Below are positions 8,973 through 17,716 of a DNA stretch of 64,000 nucleotides, in pieces. Position 1 is the stretch's first letter. Each line of letters opens with the position of its first letter. This stretch comes from Marinospirillum alkalitolerans. Lineage in GTDB: Bacteria > Pseudomonadota > Gammaproteobacteria > Pseudomonadales > Halomonadaceae. Position numbers and translations under genes: made by a program. The notes below the pieces were generated by a model. It was not told where the DNA came from. It was given only the letters and a program-made list of their open reading frames with translations, and did no database searches. The stretch covers positions 248,001 to 312,000 of the forward strand of contig NZ_JBANFI010000005.1 of assembly GCF_045055655.1 (NCBI RefSeq), read 5' to 3'.

Positions 8973-9167
8973 TTAGGCTTGATGGTAAAGCGTTGTTACG
9001 GCCTCGCTCTGGCAATGACTGAGCACTTGCTTGGCGGTGCAGACACACTTACCACATTGGCTGCCCAGCGACATCTGCTGGTAAAGGTCACGCACATGCT
9101 GCATGCCCTGCTGCACTCCTTGGCGAATTTGCGAATCTGTAATGCCATGACAAATGCAAACGTACAT
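8973..9167 (-). CDS. bfd: Bacterioferritin-associated ferredoxin
   Basis: 64 residues from the ATG at 9167. It has the Bfd fold signature: Cys4 and Cys6 (YVCICHG) and Cys38 and Cys41 (QCGKC) for a [2Fe-2S] cluster. It donates electrons to haem in bacterioferritin so that stored ferric iron is released. The gene lies upstream of and on the same strand as both bfr genes, with a 204-bp gap that contains a small hairpin (8864-8880). A Fur-like sequence sits 26-44 bp upstream of the start, which would give induction under iron limitation. Confidence 0.94.
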   Translation of the reverse strand: MYVCICHGITDSQIRQGVQQGMQHVRDLYQQMSLGSQCGKCVCTAKQVLSHCQSEAVTTLYHQA

Positions 9168-9192
9168 TGCTTTTCTCCCGAAAAATCTCACT

Positions 9193-9211
9193 GCAAACAA
9201 TAATAATTCTT
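9193..9211 (-). promoter_or_regulatory. Possible Fur box upstream of bfd
   Basis: GCAAACAATAATAATTCTT agrees with the 19-bp Fur consensus at about 12 positions by eye. It lies 26-44 bp upstream of the bfd start, where a Fur repressor would block the promoter. The AT-rich context makes chance similarity possible. Confidence 0.4.
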
Positions 9212-9265
9212 TTTCAGGAGAAAGCAAGCGAATCTTGATGAGAAGCTTTACTGTTTGTCTTCGGA

Positions 9266-10951
9266 TCAAGAGTGATGTTTTTTCTTACGTCTGGGCGTGG
9301 CCTTTTTCTTTTTGCGTGCTGGCTTGGGTGATACTGGCTGAGTGGAAGCTGAGGCAGCATCGCTTGGCGCTGACGAAGCCGTATGGGTTGAGGCGGCGCT
9401 GAGTGCGGCGGGTGTTTTTTTCTTATGCATCCGGCGTTTCAGGCTGAATAGATCCAAGCGTCTGTCTTTCAGGTTGGTGACTGAGCCTTCATTGCGCACA
9501 ATTTTGAGGCGTGCGAAATCCAGATCAGAGAAGAAGATCATCTCGGTGTTGGGCGTGGTTTCATTCAGCACGGCATCATGAGGAAAGGCAAAATCGGACG
9601 GCGAGAAGACGGCAGACTGGGCGTATTGAATATCCAGGCTTTCAATCGAAGGGAGGTTGCCGACACTGCCGCAGATGACAACATAGCATTCGTTCTCAAC
9701 AGCGCGGGCCTGCGCGCAATGGCGTACGCGAAGATAGCCATTTTTAGTGTCTGTCCAGAAGGGCACAAAGAGAATATCCATATCTTCATCGGCGAGCAGA
9801 CGACCCAGTTCGGGGAATTCCACGTCATAGCAAATCAGCATGCCAATGCGACCGGCATCGGTTTGGAAGACTTGCAGATCATGTCCACCCTCGATGACCC
9901 AGTCACGCTTTTCTTGTGGCGTGATATGCAGCTTGGTCTGACGCTCCAGTGTCCCGTCGCGGCGCAGCAGATAGGCCACGTTATACAGGCGTCCATCCTC
10001 GCCTTCCTCAATCATGGAGCCAGCGATAATGTTGATGTTGTAGCTCACTGCCATGCGCAGCAGCTCGGTCTTGAAGGCTTCGGTAAAGGTGGCCAAAAAG
10101 CGGATCGCTTGCAGCGAATCGGATTGATCCGTCAGGCCCATCAAGGGGGCATTAAACAGCTCAGGGAAGACGGCAAAATCGCTTTGATAGTCAGAAAGGG
10201 CATCGACAAAGTATTCCACCTGCTGGAGCACGGCCTCAACCGAATCAAATTCGCGCATCTGCCACTGCACCGCGCCAACGCGGGCTTCCATTCGACTGCT
10301 TTCGATCAGATTGGCTTCAGGCTCAAACAGAATATTGTTCCATTCCAGTAAGGTGGCATAGCCCAGTGACTTGTCGTCCTCAGGCAGATAGCCGCGCATT
10401 AGGCGCTTGACCTGAAAATCATTCGCCAGCTGAAACGATAGGATCGGATCATGCAGCTCGCGTCTGGCGACCTGATCCAGATACTCGGTAGGCTTGAGCT
10501 CAGTAGCCTGCTCCTGATATCCGGGGAGACGACCGCCAGCTAAAATAGCGCGAAGATTCATCGCGCGGCAGAGTTCTTTACGAGCTTCATAGAGGCGGCG
10601 TCCAAGACGGTGACCACGATAGGCAGGATCAATCAGCACATCCAAACCATACAAGGCATCACCACGGCGCTGATGGCGAATGCAATGCTGTTCATCAATC
10701 AATGCACTGTATTTGTGGGGTTCAGAGAAGGTGGCATAATCGACCAGCAGGCTGAGCGCTACACCCACTAGCTTGCCATCATCAGCAATCGCGATCTGGC
10801 CTTCTGGAAAGTCACGCACCAGCTTGTTGATGGTCTGTTCAGGCCAGGCACCACCGATGTCATCATAAACCTTGTCCATGAGGTGTTTGAGTTGTGTATA
10901 ATCTTTTTTCTTCAGGTGGCGCAGCTGTAAATGGGGATCTTCAAGCGTCAT
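9266..10951 (-). CDS. GNAT acetyltransferase-nitrilase superfamily fusion
   Basis: 561 residues. Residues 1-210 are a GNAT acetyltransferase, with the acetyl-CoA loop region around RGHRLGRRLYEARK. Residues about 222-500 are a carbon-nitrogen hydrolase with the triad Glu (FPELF), Lys (RQTKLHI) and Cys (LICYDVEFPE). The last 50 residues are a low-complexity Ala/Ser then Lys/Arg tail (KPARKKKKATPRRKKKHH), which may bind nucleic acid or just vary. The fusion is a recognised family in proteobacteria; its substrate is unknown to me. The gene is monocistronic and divergent from the efflux genes. GGAG lies 11 bases before the ATG. Confidence 0.9.
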   Translation of the reverse strand: MTLEDPHLQLRHLKKKDYTQLKHLMDKVYDDIGGAWPEQTINKLVRDFPEGQIAIADDGKLVGVALSLLVDYATFSEPHKYSALIDEQHCIRHQRRGDALYGLDVLIDPAYRGHRLGRRLYEARKELCRAMNLRAILAGGRLPGYQEQATELKPTEYLDQVARRELHDPILSFQLANDFQVKRLMRGYLPEDDKSLGYATLLEWNNILFEPEANLIESSRMEARVGAVQWQMREFDSVEAVLQQVEYFVDALSDYQSDFAVFPELFNAPLMGLTDQSDSLQAIRFLATFTEAFKTELLRMAVSYNINIIAGSMIEEGEDGRLYNVAYLLRRDGTLERQTKLHITPQEKRDWVIEGGHDLQVFQTDAGRIGMLICYDVEFPELGRLLADEDMDILFVPFWTDTKNGYLRVRHCAQARAVENECYVVICGSVGNLPSIESLDIQYAQSAVFSPSDFAFPHDAVLNETTPNTEMIFFSDLDFARLKIVRNEGSVTNLKDRRLDLFSLKRRMHKKKTPAALSAASTHTASSAPSDAASASTQPVSPKPARKKKKATPRRKKKHHS

Positions 10952-11008
10952 CGTGTCTTTTCTCCATGGCGAAATCGTCTTTCAGCCTATACCTAAGTCT
11001 TTTTGTGG

Positions 11009-11026
11009 ATCAAGTTGTAACTTGAT
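11009..11026. promoter_or_regulatory. 18-bp palindrome between the GNAT-nitrilase gene and the RND operon
   Basis: ATCAAGTTGTAACTTGAT is a perfect inverted repeat of 8 bp with a 2-bp centre. It lies in the 147-bp divergent intergenic region, 73 bp upstream of the efflux adaptor gene. TCAAG...CTTGA arms also occur in SoxR boxes, but there the spacing is 4 rather than 6. Confidence 0.5.
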
Positions 11027-11098
11027 GAGCCGTCTCTAGATTGATGCTGATCCTTGGTTTAACCTTGCTCCCTTTATTACATTAAGGATTTCTTATTT

Positions 11099-12376
11099 AT
11101 GTCGCTGCTGAAACGTCTGCTCCCCGTCTTGATTCTGCTGCTGGCAGTGCTGATCTTTATCTTGCTGCGCGCCACACGGCCTGAGCCGCCTCCAGCCGGT
11201 GATGAAGAAAGACGCTGGCCGATCGCGGTATTCAATCTGGTACCGCAGGATCTTGCACCCCAGCTGCGCTTGTTTGGTCAGTTGGTCAGTTCAAGCGATA
11301 TTCAATTGCGTGCGCGTACAGCGGGTGATGTGGCTCAGGTGTTGGTTCGCGGTGGTGAAGCGGTGGTGGCGGGGCAGCTCTTACTGGTGCTGGAGGATCT
11401 CGATGCCCAGGCACTTTATCGTCAGCGTCAGGCCGAGGTACAGGAGCTGGAAAGCCAGCTAGAGCAAAGACGCCTTCAGCAGCAGATCGATCAACAAGCC
11501 TTGGAAGAAGAAGAACTCCTCTATCGCCTTGCTGAGCGTCAGTATCAGCGTCAGCAGCAGTTAGCTCAGGCCGATCGTGCCTCTGCGCGTCAGGTTGAAG
11601 AAGCCGCGCAAGCCTTGAGCCAGCAGCGTTTGACCCGCCTGCAGCGTGAGCTGGCCTTGGCTTATTTCCCTTCTCAGGTGCAGCAGTTGGAGGCCCAGTT
11701 ACGCCGTGCGCGTGCGCAGCTGGAGGTTGCCGCGCGTGATCTGGCCGCCACCCAACTGCGTGCGCCTGCCGCGATGCGGATTCAAGAAGTCCTGGTGGCA
11801 GAAGGGGATAGGGTGACGGCTCATGAGCCGCTGGTGCGCCTGCATCGACCCGATGAACTGGAGCTAGAAGCGCGTATTCCCATCTCGGCCTTGCCTCAGG
11901 TCAGCGCGGCTTTGGATCAACAGACGGCGGTGTATGCAACAACAGAACTGGATGGTCAGTCGTTGGTGTTTCGCTTGCAGAATCTGGCGAGTTTGACCAC
12001 CGAGGGCGCGGGCGTGATGGCGACTTTTGTGCTCGAGCAAGGTCGAGCTGAAGGACTGGCGCTAGGACGCTTTATTGATGCGCAGTTGGCCTTGCCGGTG
12101 CTCGAATCGGTCTTTTGGTTACCGCAGGAGGCGGTGCAGGGGCGTAATCGTGTTTATCGCGTGCAGGATGGGCGTCTTGAATCCTTGCAGGTGGAGCTGT
12201 TGGGTGAGCATCGTCTTGATGGTCAGCCGGGTGTGCTGGTGAGCCGAGCCGGTTTGGCCTTTGCAGATCAGCTGTTGGCAACACGCTTGCCGAATGCGAT
12301 GCACGGATTGCTGGTTGAGATTGTCAGTGAGCGCAGTGCGCAGCCTGAGCTCGTGCGGCAGGAGCAAGGCGAATGA
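11099..12376 (+). CDS. RND efflux periplasmic adaptor (membrane fusion protein)
   Basis: 425 residues. An N-terminal membrane anchor (LLPVLILLLAVLIFILL, residues 8-24) is followed by the first lipoyl half (QLRARTAGDVAQVLVRGGEAVVAGQLL), a long coiled-coil hairpin (about 105-210, Gln/Arg/Glu-rich) and the second lipoyl half (LRAPAAMRIQEVLVAEGDRVT), then a beta-barrel and membrane-proximal domain. It links the inner-membrane pump to an outer-membrane channel. Its stop overlaps the pump start by 4 bp (ATGA). No TolC-family gene lies nearby, so the pair must borrow a channel. The drug or lipid substrate cannot be read from the sequence. Confidence 0.9.
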   Translation: MSLLKRLLPVLILLLAVLIFILLRATRPEPPPAGDEERRWPIAVFNLVPQDLAPQLRLFGQLVSSSDIQLRARTAGDVAQVLVRGGEAVVAGQLLLVLEDLDAQALYRQRQAEVQELESQLEQRRLQQQIDQQALEEEELLYRLAERQYQRQQQLAQADRASARQVEEAAQALSQQRLTRLQRELALAYFPSQVQQLEAQLRRARAQLEVAARDLAATQLRAPAAMRIQEVLVAEGDRVTAHEPLVRLHRPDELELEARIPISALPQVSAALDQQTAVYATTELDGQSLVFRLQNLASLTTEGAGVMATFVLEQGRAEGLALGRFIDAQLALPVLESVFWLPQEAVQGRNRVYRVQDGRLESLQVELLGEHRLDGQPGVLVSRAGLAFADQLLATRLPNAMHGLLVEIVSERSAQPELVRQEQGE

Positions 12377-15300
12377 AGCTGATCGGGCTGTTTTTACGTC
12401 ATCGTCTGGCCAGTCAGCTGTTGATCGTGATGATGCTGATTTCTGGCAGCTGGGCCTTATTGAAGCTGAATACGCAGTTCTTTCCCAACTTTTCGCTGGA
12501 TTTTATCACGGTGCGCGTGGTGTGGACTGGTGCCAGTGCTGAGGATGTCGAGCTGGGCGTGACTCTGCCACTAGAGAACAGTCTGCGTAGTGTGGATGGC
12601 GTGAAATCCATGACTTCGACCTCTTCCTTGGGGATTGCCGCGATTACGCTGGAGTTTTACGACGGCACGGATATGACGCAGGCCCTCGCGCAGGTTGAGG
12701 ATCGGGTGGCGCAGTTGCGCCAGCTACCCGAAGCCGCAGAAACCCCGGTGGTGTCGCGTGTGGTGCGCTATGAGCCGATTGCGCGCCTGCTGGTGACTGG
12801 CTTGGCCGAAATGGATGAGTTGCGCATTGTGGCACGCCAGTTTGAACAGGCTTTGCTCGATCGTGGTATTGAGCGTGTGGATCTTGGTGGACTGCCAGAG
12901 GAGGTGGTCGCGATCGAGGTGCCCTTAGCTGAGCTGCTGGCGCTGTCGATGACGCCTCAGCAGCTGGCGCAGCAGTTGCGCGCTTTTACTCAGGATCAGC
13001 CAGCGGGTCTGGTTGGGCGAGACCAAGGGACGCGTCAGTTACGCTTGTTGGAGCAGGCGCGTAGCTGGTCAGATTTTGCACGCTTGCCTGTGCAGTCCTC
13101 TGCTCGTGAGGGCTATGTGCGCTTAGGGGATATCGCCCAGATTGAGCAGCGCCCACGGGATGGTCAGGCGCTGGTGCGCTATCAAGGTCAGCCCGCAGTG
13201 GAGCTGCTGTTGCAGCGTACAGAAAGCACTGATGCCTTGGCCGCTGCACGCCTATTTGCACTCTGGTTGGAAGAAACTCAAGCGCAGCTGCCTCCTAATC
13301 TGCAACTGGTGGTCTATGACCAGCTGTGGGAGTTGATTGATGAACGTATCAGCCTGCTGCTCAAGAATGGTTTGACGGGCTTGGTGCTGGTGGTGGGTAT
13401 TCTGTTTTTGTTTTTAAGCGGCCAGTTGGCGGTGCGGGTGGCGCTGGGTATTCCGGTGGCCTTTACCGCTGCTTTTATCGCGCTGTGGCTGTTTGGCGGC
13501 AGTATCAACATGATGTCTCTGTTCGGCTTTATTATGGCACTGGGGATTATTGTCGATAATGCGATCGTGGTCTCCGAGCATGCCTATACGCTGCGCGCAG
13601 AGGGCAAGAGTGCAGAAGAGGCCGCCGAAACAGGTGCTTTGCGGATGCTGGGCCCAGTGATTGCCTCTTCGTTGACGACCGTCGCGGCTTTTTTCCCATT
13701 GATGCTGGTTGGCGGCATTATCGGCAAGATCATGTTTGAGATCCCCTTGGTGGTGATTTGCGTGATTCTGGCGACTTTGGTGATCAGCTTTTTGATTTTG
13801 CCGCACCAGCTCAAAAAAGGCTTGGAGCAAGATCCTGCCACCCAAACTAAAAACCCGATTTCAGCTGCTTTTGAGCGACGTTTGATTCATTTCCGTGATG
13901 GGCGTTTTCGGCGTCTGGTCACCCGTGCCGTAGCGCAGCGGGGGTTGACGCTGGCTTGCGCGGCTGGCTTGCTGATTGTCTCGATTGGCCTGCTTGCCGG
14001 TGGGCGGGTGGGTTTCACCTTCTTTCCCAGTCCTGATGGCACCACCTTGCGTGCCAATGTGTCTTTTGTGGCCGGTACCTCGCCTGAGCAGGTAGAGAAT
14101 CTGATGCAGCGTCTTGAGGCTGCGTTACGCGAGGCCGAAGCTGAGCTGGGAGGTGGGCTGGTACAAACCCAGGTGGTGCGCCTTGGACAGCTGTTGAGTG
14201 CTGAAGGCGGTGGTGCGCAGGGGGATCAGTTTGCCTCCTTATTGGTTGAGCTGGTCTCACCGGATCGGCGCGAGGTCACCAATCAGGCGCTGATTGATGC
14301 GTGGAATGCACGCCTGCCCAGTGCGCCGGGTCTGGATGCGGTGATCATCACTGCGGTCACGGGTGGTCCGCCTGGGCGTGATGTGGATGTGCGCTTAACC
14401 GGTGCTGATGCGATGACGCTCAAGCGCGCCGCTTTGGAGCTGGCCGGACGCATGGAGGATATCCCGGGCCTTTTTGCGATTGAGGATGATACGCCCTATG
14501 GTCGTGAACAGCTCTTGGTGCGCCTGCGCCCTGAAGCTTGGCATCTAGGCTACACCCCCGCTAGCCTGGCGGCTGAGCTGCGCGGCTTTTTTGATGGCAG
14601 TGTGGTGCAGGTCTATCAAGAAGGTTTGGATGAAATCGAGGTGCGCGTGCGCCTGCCGGATGATGAGCGCCACAATGCAGCAATCCTGCAACAGCTGGCG
14701 CTGCCCTTGCAGCAGGCAGAAAGAGGCTGGATTCCACTCGATCAACTGATGACGCTGGATTATCAGCCTGGTTTTGAAACCTTGCGTCATGCGGATGCGC
14801 GCTTGGCGATTCATGTTTCTGCCGAGGTTGATCGAGCGCAGGGCAATGCAGGCCAGATTCGTGAGGGGCTGGCTACGCAAGTGCTGCCTGATTTGGCCCA
14901 GCGCTATGGTGTTGAATGGTCTTTTCAGGGGCGGGCGGTGGATCAGCAGGAAACCCTAGGCGATATGCAGATGGGCTTGTTGTTTGCGCTGGTGGCGATT
15001 TTTGTGGTGCTCGCCTGGATGTTTAGCAGCTATTTACTGCCCCTTGTGGTGATGGCGATTATTCCCTTTGGTCTCTTGGGCGCGGTGATCGGGCATGGCC
15101 TGTTGGGGCTTGAGCTGACGATTCTTTCGTTGTTTGGCTTATTTGGCCTGACGGGGATCGTGGTCAATAACTCGATTATTCTGGTCAGCTTCTATCAAGT
15201 GTTGCGTGATCAAGGGCTGGCGCGAGAGCTGGCCATCGTCGAGGCGGCCTGTCAAAGGTTAAGAGCGGTGCTGATTACTTCCGTGACCACCATTGTCGGT

Positions 15301-15474
15301 CTGGTACCTTTGTTGTTTGAACGCTCGGTACAAGCGCAGTTTTTGATCCCGATGGCCACGTCGCTGGTGTTTGGTTTAGGGGTGGCCACCTTGCTTGTTT
15401 TATTGGTGATTCCGGCCTTGCTGGCGGGCGTCGAGGCTTGGCGTGATCGTCTGGCCGGACAAGATGTGGCTTGA
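12373..15474 (+). CDS. RND-family efflux pump, inner-membrane transporter
   Basis: 1033 residues, the normal size of the AcrB/HAE family. It has the N-terminal helix, two large periplasmic loops and 12 membrane segments. TM4 reads LFGFIMALGIIVDNAIVVSEH, with the Asp used for proton relay, and TM10-11 reads LFGLTGIVVNNSIILVSFYQ. GASAEDVE and the porter subdomain patterns are clear. It is co-translated with the adaptor through a 4-bp overlap. psrA begins 56 bp later, so envelope or fatty-acid stress is one guess for its context. Substrates are not predictable here. Confidence 0.93.
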   Translation: MKLIGLFLRHRLASQLLIVMMLISGSWALLKLNTQFFPNFSLDFITVRVVWTGASAEDVELGVTLPLENSLRSVDGVKSMTSTSSLGIAAITLEFYDGTDMTQALAQVEDRVAQLRQLPEAAETPVVSRVVRYEPIARLLVTGLAEMDELRIVARQFEQALLDRGIERVDLGGLPEEVVAIEVPLAELLALSMTPQQLAQQLRAFTQDQPAGLVGRDQGTRQLRLLEQARSWSDFARLPVQSSAREGYVRLGDIAQIEQRPRDGQALVRYQGQPAVELLLQRTESTDALAAARLFALWLEETQAQLPPNLQLVVYDQLWELIDERISLLLKNGLTGLVLVVGILFLFLSGQLAVRVALGIPVAFTAAFIALWLFGGSINMMSLFGFIMALGIIVDNAIVVSEHAYTLRAEGKSAEEAAETGALRMLGPVIASSLTTVAAFFPLMLVGGIIGKIMFEIPLVVICVILATLVISFLILPHQLKKGLEQDPATQTKNPISAAFERRLIHFRDGRFRRLVTRAVAQRGLTLACAAGLLIVSIGLLAGGRVGFTFFPSPDGTTLRANVSFVAGTSPEQVENLMQRLEAALREAEAELGGGLVQTQVVRLGQLLSAEGGGAQGDQFASLLVELVSPDRREVTNQALIDAWNARLPSAPGLDAVIITAVTGGPPGRDVDVRLTGADAMTLKRAALELAGRMEDIPGLFAIEDDTPYGREQLLVRLRPEAWHLGYTPASLAAELRGFFDGSVVQVYQEGLDEIEVRVRLPDDERHNAAILQQLALPLQQAERGWIPLDQLMTLDYQPGFETLRHADARLAIHVSAEVDRAQGNAGQIREGLATQVLPDLAQRYGVEWSFQGRAVDQQETLGDMQMGLLFALVAIFVVLAWMFSSYLLPLVVMAIIPFGLLGAVIGHGLLGLELTILSLFGLFGLTGIVVNNSIILVSFYQVLRDQGLARELAIVEAACQRLRAVLITSVTTIVGLVPLLFERSVQAQFLIPMATSLVFGLGVATLLVLLVIPALLAGVEAWRDRLAGQDVA

Positions 15475-15503
15475 CGCTTTTTTCACTTGAAAGGATAATG
15501 TTT

Positions 15504-15517
15504 CAAACAAACGTTTC
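15504..15517. promoter_or_regulatory. PsrA box in front of psrA
   Basis: CAAACAAACGTTTC fits the PsrA motif [GC]AAAC-N4-GTTT[GC] known from Pseudomonas. It lies 14-27 bp upstream of the psrA ATG. A wider inverted repeat surrounds it: CACTTGAAA at 15484-15492 and TTTCAAGTG at 15514-15522. Negative autoregulation is known for PsrA and fits this position. Confidence 0.75.
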
Positions 15518-15530
15518 AAGTGGAGTCATC

Positions 15531-16190
15531 ATGGCACAATCAGAAACAGTCGTCCGTATTTTGGATACGGCCGAAGTGCTTTTTGCAGAAAAAGGCTTCG
15601 CCGAAACCTCATTGCGGACGATTACGAGTAAAGCCAAGGTTAACCTGGCGGCAGTCAACTATCATTTTGGGTCTAAAAAGGCCCTGATTCAGGCGGTTTT
15701 CGCGCGCTATCTGGATCCTTTCTGCGAAGAATTTAATGCTCAGCTGGAGGTGCTGGAGCGCCGCCCAAGCCTGACTTTGGAGGATTTACTCGAAACTCTC
15801 GCACGCACCACCTTGAGTATTCCTGCACAAAAAGGCAGCTTGTCGATTTTTATGCGTCTGCTGGGTTTGGCCTATACCCAGGCGCAGGGGCATATGCGGC
15901 GCTATCTACAACAGCATTATGGAAAGGCATTTAATCGCTTTGCCCAGCTGTTGAAAAACGCGACGCCTGAACTGCCGGATGCTGAGCGCTTCTGGCGTTT
16001 GCACTTTATGCTGGGTTCGGTGGTCTTTACCCTGTCATCACTGGATGCGCTGAAAGATATTGCCGCCAGTGATTATGATGAGAAAATCCGTGTGAAGGAT
16101 CTGGTTGCACGCTTCTTACCTGTGGTGACTGCGGCCATGCATGCCCCTGTACCACCTCAGCCGCCACGCATGGCGGAAACAGCGGCTTAG
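15531..16190 (+). CDS. psrA: TetR-family fatty-acid-responsive regulator PsrA
   Basis: 219 residues from the ATG at 15531; an upstream in-frame start inside the pump stop is not needed. The N-terminal MAQSETVVRILDTAEVLFAE and the HTH stretch VNLAAVNYHFGSKKALIQAVF are nearly identical to what I know of Pseudomonas PsrA, and the ligand domain has SIFMRLLGLA and YGKAF. PsrA is released from DNA by long-chain fatty acids; it represses itself and beta-oxidation genes and activates rpoS in pseudomonads. The binding motif lies just upstream, and another at 42506 in front of the SCP2 gene. In Pseudomonas psrA is followed by lexA; here an L,D-transpeptidase follows directly. Confidence 0.88.
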   Translation: MAQSETVVRILDTAEVLFAEKGFAETSLRTITSKAKVNLAAVNYHFGSKKALIQAVFARYLDPFCEEFNAQLEVLERRPSLTLEDLLETLARTTLSIPAQKGSLSIFMRLLGLAYTQAQGHMRRYLQQHYGKAFNRFAQLLKNATPELPDAERFWRLHFMLGSVVFTLSSLDALKDIAASDYDEKIRVKDLVARFLPVVTAAMHAPVPPQPPRMAETAA

Positions 16191-16670
16191 ATGCTGGAGA
16201 TCTCCCTTGCACAGCAAAGCTTGCAGCGGCTAGATGCCCAGGGTCGGGTGATCTGGTCCTGCGCCGTGTCCAGCGGCTTGGCTGGGGCTGGAGAGCAGCA
16301 GGGCAGCGGGCAAACTCCGCGTGGCTGGCATCGGATTCGCGCCTGTATCGGTGCTGGTTTAGATCCGCGCGCGGTGCTGGTCGGGCGTCGTCCAACCGGA
16401 GAGATCTGGACGCCAGAATTGAGCCTAGCGCATCCAGAGCGTGACTGGATACTGGGTCGGATTCTGTGGCTGTGTGGGGAGGAAGTGGGTGTGAATCGTG
16501 GCGGGCAGGTGGATACGCAAAGGCGGTATATCTATCTTCATGGCACGCCCGATGATCAACCTCTGGGCGTGCCCTTATCGCATGGTTGTCTCCGTCTCCA
16601 TCCTGATGCCATGGTGGCACTTTTTGATCAGGTGGAGAGCGGAGAACGGGTGCTGATTCGCGAGGATTAA
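16191..16670 (+). CDS. L,D-transpeptidase (YkuD-type) without a visible signal peptide
   Basis: 159 residues. The catalytic motif is in HGTPDDQPLG followed by SHGCLRLHPDAM, the H...SHGCxR pattern of YkuD enzymes that make 3-3 peptidoglycan cross-links or attach lipoproteins. The YkuD domain fills the whole protein. No signal peptide or membrane anchor is visible, which is odd for a periplasmic enzyme but recurs in this short subfamily. The ATG follows the psrA stop with no gap, so co-transcription with psrA is likely. The end overlaps the convergent ilvE by 4 bp. Confidence 0.85.
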   Translation: MLEISLAQQSLQRLDAQGRVIWSCAVSSGLAGAGEQQGSGQTPRGWHRIRACIGAGLDPRAVLVGRRPTGEIWTPELSLAHPERDWILGRILWLCGEEVGVNRGGQVDTQRRYIYLHGTPDDQPLGVPLSHGCLRLHPDAMVALFDQVESGERVLIRED

Positions 16671-17665
16671 ATCCGCGTTAACCAGCCATGACGATCTTCT
16701 GCTTCGCCCCACTGAATTGCATTCAGTGCTTGGCGTAGCTTGGCGGTGATCGGTCCTGGCTGGCCGCTGCCGACAGCATATTCCTGACCGTGATGAATCA
16801 GCGTGCCAACCGACGTCAGCACGGCGGCTGTGCCGGATAAGGCGGCTTCACACTCAGGCTTGGCCGCTCTTTCCAGCAGCTCATCGACTGTCAACTGGCG
16901 CTCGGAAACACGCATACCAAGATCACGCGCGAGGGTGAGAATCGAATCGCGCGTAATACCATGCAGGAAGCTTTCATCCAGCGCTTTGGTGATGATTTCA
17001 TCGCCATCAATCAGCAGGAAGTTGGCCGCGCCGGTTTCTTGCACATCGCCATTGGGGCAGAAGAGCACTTGATCCGCCTGCTGCTCGGCGCGCGCTTGGG
17101 TGATCGGGCGCAGTGCACTGGCGTAGTTGCCACCACTTTTGATCATGCCCATATGAGGCGCACAACGCATGCCTTGATCTTCGAGTAACAAGCGCAGTGC
17201 TGTGGCCCCGCCTGCAAAATAATCGCCAACAGGTGAGACAAGAATATAGAGGCAGGATTGGGTAGAAGGCGCGGCAGCCTTGCCGATGGCGGGTTCTGTA
17301 CCAATATGCGTAGGACGAATATAGAGTGAGCCAGGGGGGGCAGGCACTTCATCGGCAAAGCGTGCCACAGTGTCCCGAATCATCTGGGCCACCTGTGCTT
17401 CATCGATCTCAGGCAGTGCCAGCAGGCGGCTGCTTTGTGCTAAACGTGCGATATTGCGATCCATGCGGAACACATGGACAGAGCCATCTTGGTGACGAAA
17501 GGCTTTTAGCCCCTCGAAGCAGGTGCTGGAGTAGTGTAATACATGTGCACCGGGGTGGAGGACGAGCTGGTCGCTCGGCACCATGGCTGCGCGGCCCCAT
17601 TCTTGACCATTAAAATCAACTCTTGCCATTTCTGGCATAAAAACAGTACCAAATGCAGTAGCCAT
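16667..17665 (-). CDS. ilvE: Branched-chain amino acid aminotransferase
   Basis: 332 residues. Class IV PLP aminotransferase of the long BCAT type: the PLP lysine is in MGMIKSGGNYASAL, the EAFEGLK-like loop appears as TCFEGLKAFRHQDGSVHVFR, and QETGAANFLLIDGDEI and SGTAAVLTSVG are present. It makes the last step of Leu, Ile and Val synthesis and the first of their breakdown. No leader peptide or other ilv genes surround it. The end overlaps the convergent transpeptidase gene by 4 bp. Confidence 0.93.
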   Translation of the reverse strand: MATAFGTVFMPEMARVDFNGQEWGRAAMVPSDQLVLHPGAHVLHYSSTCFEGLKAFRHQDGSVHVFRMDRNIARLAQSSRLLALPEIDEAQVAQMIRDTVARFADEVPAPPGSLYIRPTHIGTEPAIGKAAAPSTQSCLYILVSPVGDYFAGGATALRLLLEDQGMRCAPHMGMIKSGGNYASALRPITQARAEQQADQVLFCPNGDVQETGAANFLLIDGDEIITKALDESFLHGITRDSILTLARDLGMRVSERQLTVDELLERAAKPECEAALSGTAAVLTSVGTLIHHGQEYAVGSGQPGPITAKLRQALNAIQWGEAEDRHGWLTRI

Positions 17666-17716
17666 TCTTATTTTCCTTATATCACAGCTTGGATGCGCCC
17701 TTGTGAGGCGCGGATA

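Noticed and set aside
9578..10351. 257-residue frame opposite the GNAT-nitrilase gene
   Set aside because: It is antisense to conserved catalytic regions and its protein sequence matches no family.
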